Source: Hygrocybe punicea (taxonomy: Eukaryota > Basidiomycota > Agaricomycetes > Agaricales > Hygrophoraceae). From it: a stretch of DNA of 64,000 bases. Under the pieces are notes generated by a model. The model had not been told where the DNA came from. It did no database searches and was given only the letters and a program-made list of their open reading frames with translations. Where the stretch lies: positions 3,720,001 to 3,784,000 of the forward strand of contig OY744473.1 in the NCBI GenBank assembly GCA_963556145.1. Direction: 5' to 3'. This document shows, piece after piece, positions 54,851 to 64,000 of this stretch (position 1 is its first letter; each line of letters begins with the position of its first letter). A program made the position numbers and the translations under genes.

Positions 54851-55330
54851 AATTTGAGCCCCTCTGCACAGCCTGTCTATTGTGGTGGAACAACAATGCT
54901 CATCACCACAACCATGACCACTATGGACACCACAACAGTGACCATGGCGACAAGGACAATGGGGAGAATGACAAGCCTGAGCAGGGTCGGAGGTGTGGTG
55001 TACCCACACATGGGCCCAGGTATGTTTTTTGTTGTTGATGTACACCATCTTACTGACTCACCTCTTCAATTACCTTGCAATAACAGGCACACATCATTTG
55101 ACATGTCTTGTGCTCTTGAGGTGATGATTATGAGGGAAATGAGGAGGTGCCAGCTCCAGCTCCAGCACCTGCAAGGCACTAGCACTGTTATAATCACTGC
55201 AGTCTACCCCATTCTCCCTGCTTCTCAGGTAGAGGCAGACAGTGGAGTTGTTTATGCTGTCCATGGTGATTTTCTGTCAGATATTCACACTTGAAGTGCT
55301 GTTGTGCACATTGGCTTTTAAGCACCAAGC
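54851..55330 (+). repeat. Low-complexity mini-exon module with GTATGTTTTTT junction
   Basis: A Thr/Met-rich stretch (TTMTTMDTTTVTMATRTM) ends GGVVYPHMGP at a GTATGTTTTTT (55021), followed by a T-rich segment with ttactgactc and aacag at 55085. The junction matches those at 2219, 2399 and 14987. It lies outside any recognisable hAT terminus here. Confidence 0.4.
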
Positions 55331-56282
55331 ATTGGTCAGTAAAGTGAATTCATCATCATGCATGAGCATGAGAAAAAAAAACTCACTGGTATGTAGAATA
55401 CTCTCAGCAGGATGGCTGCTCCTGACAGAACAAACAAGCTAAATTCTGCTTTCTTTCAGGATTCTTTGTTCTAGTCAGGAGGAGCTTCACAGGTTGGTTC
55501 GATTCTGATGATATTGTTACAGTGGGCACATGATGTCCAGCTGATGAGTTTCAATCAGTGAAACTGTGAATTTAGAAGAGGAATTATGGCTGCTTGAAGA
55601 AGTTGATGATTGCAAGGAGCCTGATGGGACAGGGGAAGAATGTACTATGGTGGGCAACCAGGGGCCAGCCTTGGAGCACAGTATGCATTCAATGATGCAA
55701 AGAAGAAGAGTCATGTTGCACATTTATGGATGAAGAAGTATGACTGTTGGCCGAAAATTGATGACATAATTTTCATTGGTGTTTTCAACAAGGTGTTGCT
55801 GAAAAGAGATGATCGGAACAGAATGTTGAATCTGTCAAAACTGGCATGAAAGTCAGACTGCACAGCATGCTGTTGTAAATATGGATAGTACCTTGCAAAC
55901 AATGTCCACATGTCAATCAACACAGTCCATACATGTTCACAAGGTAAAGAGATTGAGGGGGTGGGGAGGATTCTTTTCCAGTTGTCCTTGCCATCCTTCC
56001 TTGCTGAATACCCCATGGATGGTATCCATGTGTCAATTGAATGGTTCATCATTTCTGCAAGGTTGGCATGACTTGGGGGTTGCACAGCAGGGAGGGGGCA
56101 GGACTACTTGTCCTCACTTCTCCTGCTACTGCTTTTATCTTGCCTGTTACTATTGTTAACTCTTGCCTTACCTCACAACGGTAGCTGTCCATGTCAATTT
56201 ACATGGGCCTCATTCTTGCAAGGTATTCAGTATGACAGGGTGAGATAAAAATTTAAACACATACCAGCTTCAGAAATTTTCA
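55331..56282. other. Interval without confident gene, up to the Helitron 2 end
   Basis: A minus-strand frame (56085-55711, PCEHVWTVLIDMWTLFARYY) is open for 124 codons but unsupported. The Helitron 3' end inserts at 56282/56283. Confidence 0.3.
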
Positions 56283-59200
56283 CTAGTGGGGTGTGGGCCA
56301 TTGCTTTGCATGGCATATTACTCGTCCCTCCTTTTTTTAGCAGGAGAACAAATATTAAGATTGAGCATATATAAACAGTACAGCATTATTACCATTACAT
56401 GACAATAAATTAATATTTGAAAAGTTATCTATATCACCTTCATTAATGCAAATTGATCTGGTTGATATACCATCATGAAACCATACCATACTGTTGATGA
56501 ATATGCGGGCAGTAAAATGTGCATCACCAAAGTACACAATTCCTCTCAATGTGTAAGCAGTGGATATGTCATCTATTGACAAGTTTATAACTTGACTAAT
56601 TATTAAATTCTCAATAGAGTCAACTGTAAACATGATTAGAGGTGGAATTTTGTTAAATGCAATAAATTTAGTAATCTCTCCCCAACACAATTGACATTTG
56701 TGCCGTTGTCTATTAACTATGATTTGAGCAAGACATGTTGAGATGGTTCCAGAAAATGAATATGAACAATGAAAGATGGCATCACATCTATCATTTTCCA
56801 GAATGGTTATGTTTTCACAATTGATACATTTAAGACAAGTTGAAGTCATTGGTTCATTTGCTTTCATTATATAATGGGCCAAATCACTTATGGCAATGCC
56901 AACTTGACCATAAGGAAATATTTCGGGTTTATCTTGATGCAATAAATGTCTTATTGTATTTCTAACTGTTTCTAAATCTGTTGTGTGATTCTTGGATCGT
57001 TTGAATCCTAAGCTCAAAATCTTTAATATTTCATTGATGCTATTGAATCTTTTTTTCCAACTTGATGGATCTTCATTCCATATTGCTAGTAATATTGTAA
57101 AGAGTGAATCATAAGCACAGCTCCAATCTTGCGCATCCCATATAAACCCTTTTGGTTCATTTAATTCAATAGTACTTGTTTTTCGTCTTTTTTTCACAAT
57201 GGAAGATGAACTTACAACTTGTTGTAATTTTCGTTTTTTATTTTGCAATACATTGGTTGTGGAATTTTTATGAGTGACAGTGATTGGAACAGTTCCTTTT
57301 GCAGGAACAAAGTTGAGGTTTCTGAAATCTGCCTTTTGATTTTTGTTCATAGGTTTAATTAATTGCCATGGAGAGGGCTGTGTTGTGTATTGATTTAGTT
57401 GCTCCGTGGCTTTCCATGCAATAGCATGATGAATGTTTTTTGGAATATATGACTTTCCTTTCCATTTTCTAAATTGATCAATGATAGAATTTCGCTGATC
57501 TCCCTCGACATGGTCTGGTAAGAGTCCTTGATATTTCAGTTTGGTAATCTCATCAAGCAGTTCTAATTCTCTGAATTCTTGCCTGAGATATCCAGAAGCA
57601 CCACCTGTAATTACTTTAGGATCAAAGCCTTGCATGATGATAGTTCCTGCTGCAGAAGCACTTCTTGATAAGCAAGTATAATAGGATTGGTGGTTTCTAC
57701 AACTACTGAGGTCAACTACATTGTTAGGACGAGTACGTCCTTGACATGCATAATCAGTCATTGCAAAATTAGGCAGTACCAACACTTGTTCTCTTGACAA
57801 AGATATCACATCATCATTCGGTAATGAGCACATGGTGGACGTGACATGTTTTGTAATCGGAACCACATTTTCAGGAAGTCCTTCTATGTTAATTTTTTTT
57901 GGAGGATTCAATAATCTGACAAATAAAGTGTCCAGTACAGTTTGTTGCTCAGGACCTATTGCACTCTGCCAACCCACAACTATGCCCTCTGCTCCTTTGG
58001 TAATGCAGCACTCCGTTGCATCATTGTTTCTCAGCATCACTGGCATGCCTACACATAAGTCCAATCTTCCTGGTATATGATCAGAGGATGATGCATGTGG
58101 TTGGCTCCAAAGTAGCTTTCGGAGTGAGGGTTCCAATATCTTTGTGTGTCGAATAGGATCCAAAATTGTTGACATGTGATGAGATGAGATTTTGCTATTG
58201 GAACTAGTAGGATCATTCCATTTGTCTATGGAATAGAATGATGTTAATGGTCTTTTATTTTCAGCAGCAAAACGTTGAATACCAAGTTCATTGATTTTGT
58301 CTTTTTGTGCATTCAATGCAGTTACAACTGATACATTCCTGAATTTCTTTTGGGCTAATTTTGGATCATTTGGACCTTTTCCTGCGATGCGAGTACGAAG
58401 AAATGCAATATCTTTGGGAGTACATGCTTTGTATCTCATGTTTTCCAAAGCAAGCCTCAGTTGGACATCTTCTTCTGACTGATTGGTTTGTCTCATATTT
58501 TCACGTAATATAACAACTGTTGTTATTTGATGCCAAAGAGCTTTGCCTATAGCCGCTTCCTGATTTGCTATAGTTTGACTGGAATTGATTTGGACACCAA
58601 TGGTTCCAGAGTATAAAGGAGCACCACTCATAGCTGGTGGAAGTTGGCCAAAATCTCCTGCAAATATCATATTAATGCCACCAAAGGGTTCATCATAAAC
58701 ACCACGTGCTTTTGCACACTGAGCACTGATTTTATACATATCTCTGCAAGATAACATTGACACCTCATCAATGAAAATGTAATCCACACCATCAAGATTG
58801 GCACGGACTTGTGCAAGGGAACGAGATGATCCTCCCTGATTAATTCCAAGAATGGAGTGATATGTAGATCCATTTACAAGGGCAGCAGCACCACCGGTTG
58901 GTGCAAGAACCACAAATCGATGATTTTCGTTGTGTTTACCAAAAAAACTAGTCAATGCTTTGATGACTTGTGATTTCCCTGTGCCTGCCATTCCACCAAG
59001 ATACATGCGTAGCTTATCAGAACTATTAATCAACGGAGAGTGATTGGCAATGATATGAAATGCTCTCTTTTGGTCAGTGTTCAACTTGTAATCATTGATA
59101 GTTATATCAATAAGATGACGATCAGCTCTGTTTGCAGGAATAAACATATGGTTGATGTATGCTGCATCCACTATCTTGACATCATTATATTGAAAATTTG

Positions 59201-62200
59201 CCAATTTATCTATGGTTGCTGTGTTTGTTGGTAAATTTTTATTTCTTTCATCGATGATTTCTTTTTTCTTTGCAAGGACTGCAGCTCTCCAAAATTTTGC
59301 TGATTGTACTACAGGTGGTTCTATAGGTATCAAAGGTCCTATATCTGGGGTACCATCAATACAATCATCGAGCCATCCTGACCTTTTCAAAGTTCTTTCA
59401 GCTATTAGCATTTGATCTTTCCTCTTTTGTCCTTTTTGACCAAGTTTCAGGAGTATTTCTGTGTCATTATTGTCTTCATCAATGTTGTTGTTGAAGTCGT
59501 CGCCGTTAAATGCAAATTCAGCATTGTGCATGTCATCCAGTTCATCAAGACCGTTTGAGGTCGCCCATGAATACCTTATATCTGCAGTATTATTCTTCTG
59601 ACGTTTAGCAGAGAAATCATCTCTTGCATCCAAACACTCATACCGCAGACCAAAGTATTTCATGATCTCGAGCTCTCTTTTAGAAAACTCATGGTCTACA
59701 AAAGCATTATCCCATGTTTGTAATTTACATTTGAGTTCTTTGCCACTTCTCCATGGCTTGAAAAACGTTAACATTGTACAACAATAATATTCTCGATCAC
59801 CACGGTCAGCCCTTGGCAAAGTGTTTGGAATAAAATTAGGAACTATGAAGGGATCATTCCCTTTCATTTTGGCATGGTGGGTAAGATATTGTGGATGATT
59901 GGGATGTAAAGTATAATCATTTTCAAATTTTGTCAATTTATTAAGATCAACTTCATTTGTTTTATCAACTATTTCTGGGCCTGCATTTTTATTCAAACTA
60001 TCAGGTTTTAGAATTTCATCTATCTCCATGACTATATCATTATCAACGACATCAGACAAGTTGTCATCACTGGAATAGTCAACATTAGTAGGTTCAGTGC
60101 AAGAGTCAGACAAATCATCACAGCCTAGATTGTCAAAAATTTGGTTTTGCACTGGTTCTCTTCTGGCCCTTTTGGTCTTTGTTTTGGTGCGTCTTTTATT
60201 TGGTTCCATAGTGGCGAGACGTATCCAGTCATACAGTGATACATTATCATACAAGGCGGGTCTGAACATATAATTATTTACCTTGGAAAGTCCAATGTAT
60301 GCACCATTATTCTTACCAATAACAACCTTTTGTGCATTGTTTTGGTCTTCACATATATTAGCAATTTCTTCATCAGACCATGCACTGATAACCTCTTTAA
60401 CATAAGATCTCCAAAAGAATGGCACGAATTTATGACTGGTGTAGTGATCAGGATTTCCAAGGACATATAATGAAGCCATTGGAGCACCAATTTCCATTTT
60501 GGAGGTGAGTGAATTGACTATTTGTGTAAACAGTTTTCTGACTTTGTCTTTTCTTTTCAGGTCGCCACCAATCATTTCAGAATTCTTATCAAAAATACTT
60601 TTTATCACTTCAAAAATGCTATAGGTCTTCAAGGAGAATTTTGTAATATAATCTGTTATGTATGCAACTATGGCCTTTATAGCAGTACCTGATAATAAGC
60701 TGGTCACATCAGAATTGCATCGTAGCATATATGTAACTTCAGGTGTCACCGTGTTCATCCAAGGTTCACCATGCTTGAGGTTGAGAGCACCAGTGTTAGG
60801 TTCTACAAAAGTTTGTTGAAAGATATCATGGGGAAATCGTCGTTTACATTCACCTTTCGAATTAAGACAGTATGGCTTTTTTTTGCCATCATGCCTGTTA
60901 TGTACATTTAATTGCAATAAAAGATCATCTACAACATCTTGAAACCTTTGCCACCATGTTGATCTTTTGTTGTGATATTGACAATTCATGGAACAATTAT
61001 ATGATGGTGGATCTGGCATGACACATGTTGGTTGTTGATATTCAGGTTTCGACATTGTCTGTTCCATTTTCTGTGATACCTCATCTTTAGAACCTGTCAT
61101 GAATTGTCCTACACACAAACTTTCCAAATATTCCACCAATCTTTTCTGAAAGTCAGAATTTTCACCCATAATTTTGTCACGTATTTCCTGAGGTGTAAGG
61201 CATCCCTTTATCCACAACAGCATATGAAGATGCAAGGTAAGACGTCCTTGTTCCTCTACCGTTGCATAATAACCTGATGTGTTTCCATACAGGCCAGGAT
61301 GAGATTCATTTATTCCTAATATATGTTTGATGAACATTTCAGTAGTAAAGTGAAAGAAGCGGGCTCCAGCAACTGGATTGTTTGCAATTAGTTTGTAACA
61401 ATCCTGGGGTAGACGTAGTTTAGGATAAAACTTTTCTTTGTTGTCAGCATAATATAAGCATAGTGGGTGATTGATGTCTGCAGGTGCAAAAGTGATAAAC
61501 CAAGTCGGAGCACCAATATAGGATATCAGAGACCAAATCTCATTTCGCATGTATTTCTTGTTAGTAATTGAACCTTTGACCTGACCAGCTACGTGATCCA
61601 GATCAGAAATGAGTTTATAGCATGCTTTCTCTTCCGATGTATCTGGTTTGACTCTATCACCTCTAGACAATCTTTTAGAGAGGTCATCCAAAACAGCTGT
61701 ATTGATATTCATCAGGCGATCTACAATATCGTTGAAATTATGTTTGTTAGTCAACAAATATCCTCCGGTTGTACTGTCTTTGATTTGTTCTTGATTGAAT
61801 GCAATCAATGGAAAATAGGGATTGGTTTGAAATCTTTTGTCATGGTACATCAGGAGATGTCTTTTGTGCATCATATCACTGATGCTTAAAACATCCTTGT
61901 CTATGCTGCTAATACCACCCAAGCCATATGGAAATAGGCAGGGGAACATCATAGGATATAATTGAGGATTATTAAAGAATGATTCTGGATTTCTAGCATG
62001 GCTTATGGCAAGAACACCACCATGGTCATCTATCAAGTGCTTGGTGGCTCTAGCTATTAATGCTTTTGGGCTTGTAATATCTAGATCTTCGCCAGTTACA
62101 CCACTAACAACAAAGGGACAAGGCCCATCTTCAACACCATCTTCCTCTTCATTGTCAAATGCACTAGTGGCTTCCAGTTCCTTATTTGTGTCTGCTGGTC

Positions 62201-64000
62201 GATATGCAACCACAACAGGAATTCCATGATCTGGATATTGTGCTAGATTTTCATAGGAGATATCTAAATCATAGTAATCCATGTGATTCAATTTCAGCCA
62301 TTCTAAAGCTGCTGAAACTCGCCTTCGGCGAACCAATAAAGGTGTTCGCTCCATGTCTTCTGGAGTTGGTCTGGCAGGACCAGTGAAAATAAAGGCTAGC
62401 ACTTCATCAAGTTCTTTAATTGTTGGAGGCAACCGTTGATATATCTTTGGTGTTGGGTTTTGAAACATGATGGCATTTGCTTTCATTTTATGCATCCCAG
62501 AGGAGACACGAACAATACATTTGTTGTGACGAACATGGGCAATCAAAAGTTGTTCAGCAAATGTTAGATTTTGAAGTTGTGCAGGAATTCTTCCCATCCA
62601 AAGTCCATTTGCCAAAGCATATTTGGGAGTTTGGCCTTTATTCAGACTGAGCACACATGGTTTGCATATCCATTTACATGTGTCATCTAGCACTGGACCT
62701 TTGATATCCTCTATTGGATCAGAACAATGATATCGTTCACATCTTGTGATTCCCATATTGTTTCTAGTTAAGATTTTCAGATTAACCTTCGTCTTTGACA
62801 ATAAAGACATGTTCTTCAATGCAACCAATTGACCACATACAGCACACCCACTTTCTTGGAAACATTCGGGTGATGTATCTCTGCACCAGTTGCTGATTAT
62901 GGTTTCCTTCAATTCAATAGATGGTGGACGAGGAGGAAATAATTGCTCATCTGACTTGTCCAATTCTTCTTTCATTTTAGTCTGAGTTTCTTCTTTTCCG
63001 CACTCATATGTTTCTGTCATTTGTTGTCTTTTGTACCACTCTTTACACTTATCTTTATTTGATTTAATATCATGCACATGAAAAATAGAAACATGAGTAT
63101 CACAAGCTGAACAATGATGCCTCATTAATGCCACAGATAGATCTTGTCCATGTAATCTTCGTAATGTCTTTGACAAATATATACCATGTATTGTTGTTAT
63201 TTCACCAATATCCTTCACTGTCAAATTTGGCAGAAGTTCATGTAAAGACATTTTAACACATGCATAATTTTTTCTATCTTCATATAAAGTGTTGGCAGTT
63301 TGTTCATCAATATGCCCCACATATTCGAATAATATGTCAGAATCATGGTTGATATTATTAGACGGTAGCATGAAAGATTGAATAAAGCTAAACTTGAATG
63401 TTGGTATTCGTTTACCACCACCAATGTAGTCATATCTATGAACGGAATTTATATATAAAGATTTAAACAAGTTTCTGAATAAATTCAAATTGAACATAAT
63501 TATGTTTGAATGGCTATGTGGTCCACAGCAACGTTGCATGTGATAGAGAACTAGTAATACAATGAAACAAATATGATCTGAAATCATGTCGTCTCAATAG
63601 CGATCGCATTAGCAATGCATTGATCATTTTACAACGACATTGAACAGTGATAGGTTTGAGAAGACAATACAAAGCGAAGAGATATTTAGGAGGTAAGAAA
63701 TATGTTCTGTCATATTGAATAGAACGTAATTGCATTTTGAACGCGCTATTTTTAAATGTAGTCCAAACGAATAATGGATCGACCGTCAAGTTATCTTTTG
63801 TTATTTCAATGAACTTTACACATTGTGTTGCATTTATTTGCATCAATATTGTTGCATCGCCCTGATCTGGGGCAAACTCATGTTCTATGAGTTTTCTTTG
63901 AAAAACACCCAATTCTTGGGTCAATGCCGATATCAAAGGAGCGGATATTGGTTCAAGAGAGATATACATAAGTTGGTCTTGGCATAGTTGTGGAAATATG
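56283..64000 (-). mobile_element. Helitron copy 2 (5' end beyond the window)
   Basis: The 3' terminus on the minus strand is identical in layout to copy 1: hairpin gccattgc-ttt-gcatggc (56297-56314), then CACACCCCACTAG|T with CTAG at 56283-56286. Nucleotide identity to copy 1 is very high along the whole 7.7 kb, judged by eye. The 5' end is not in the window. Confidence 0.9.
56355..63969 (-). pseudogene. Helitron Rep/Pif1-type helicase with C-terminal USP-like domain, copy 2 (one frameshift)
   Basis: The N-terminal frame (63969-63514) is interrupted by a 20-bp deletion near 63517, relative to copy 1. The main frame (63587-56355, 2410 codons) is uninterrupted. From its Met: zinc-binding Cys clusters (150-330); Rep domain about 690-860 with HUH motif LTLHLHMLLW near 790; AYITDYITK near 977; acidic linker 1180-1420; Pif1 helicase about 1500-2000 with GMAGTGKS near 1530 and IDEVSM. 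The terminal region has QDWSCAYDS (Cys near 2157), paired CxxC motifs (CLKCINC, CQLC) near 2250-2295, DAHFTARI (His near 2355) and WFHDGI. That order of Cys box, zinc fingers and His box is the ubiquitin-specific-protease plan. The product should nick, unwind and possibly cleave ubiquitin-type conjugates; the last is inference. Confidence 0.88.

Noticed and set aside
55711..56085. 124-codon minus-strand frame as a gene
   Set aside because: No recognised domain, no splice context and no second copy in the window.

Overview
The window is eukaryotic and almost certainly from a mushroom-forming basidiomycete (Agaricomycetes). The evidence is short GT-AG introns of about 40-55 nt, a CxC6-type protein of the kind associated with KDZ transposons, a chromovirus-type Ty3/gypsy element, basidiomycete-style Helitrons and several lineage-specific orphan proteins. 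I see no rRNA, no complete tRNA, no CRISPR array and no confident housekeeping gene. It is a transposon graveyard: transposable elements nested in transposable elements, with fragments of captured or orphan genes between them.

Region 1 (1-9.5 kb) is a nested stack. A hAT-type element D (967-9483) has a perfect 8-bp target duplication. It contains a CACTA-like element F (1643-9078) with AAGGAGTCC arrays at both ends. F carries a truncated CxC6 gene and a foldback MITE (A). A was itself hit twice in one arm by hAT elements B and C, each with an exact 8-bp duplication. C carries scrambled pieces of an ER Hsp70 (BiP/Kar2) gene.

Region 2 (9.5-21.9 kb) holds GGGATGTCCC arrays, a pogo/Tigger-type element K (11809-16203) with a broken DDE transposase that is interrupted by hAT element E, one copy of orphan gene hyp-A (16349-18274), a 620-bp giant foldback, an apparently intact two-exon orphan gene (19735-20826), a tRNA-derived SINE-like sequence and a truncated hAT end (G).

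Region 3 (21.9-29.7 kb) and region 7 (56.3 kb to the end) are two near-identical Helitrons. Each encodes a Rep/helicase of about 2,500 residues whose C-terminus looks like a ubiquitin-specific-protease fold. Both copies are broken, but by different lesions.

Region 4 (30.8-38.0 kb) is a full-length chromodomain gypsy element with gag, pol and a spliced antisense gene lying tail to tail with pol. Region 5 (38.0-47.8 kb) contains a pair of inverted 0.9-kb LTRs around gene-less internal sequence, a second hyp-A copy and a solo gypsy LTR. Target-site duplications show that 37983-43168 was inverted by recombination between the gypsy 5' LTR and the solo LTR. Undoing the inversion restores three things at once: the gypsy duplication, the solo-LTR duplication and a direct-repeat LTR element with a 4-bp duplication. 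It also rejoins the split hyp-A gene.

Region 6 (47.8-56.3 kb) is mostly noncoding. It holds a 33-bp minisatellite, a one-ended hAT insertion and a broken orphan gene with 52-residue coding repeats. The best candidates for something undescribed are the protease-tailed Helitron, the ambisense gypsy element, the LTR-mediated inversion, the Hsp70-capturing hAT element and a palindromic module shared by different hAT elements.
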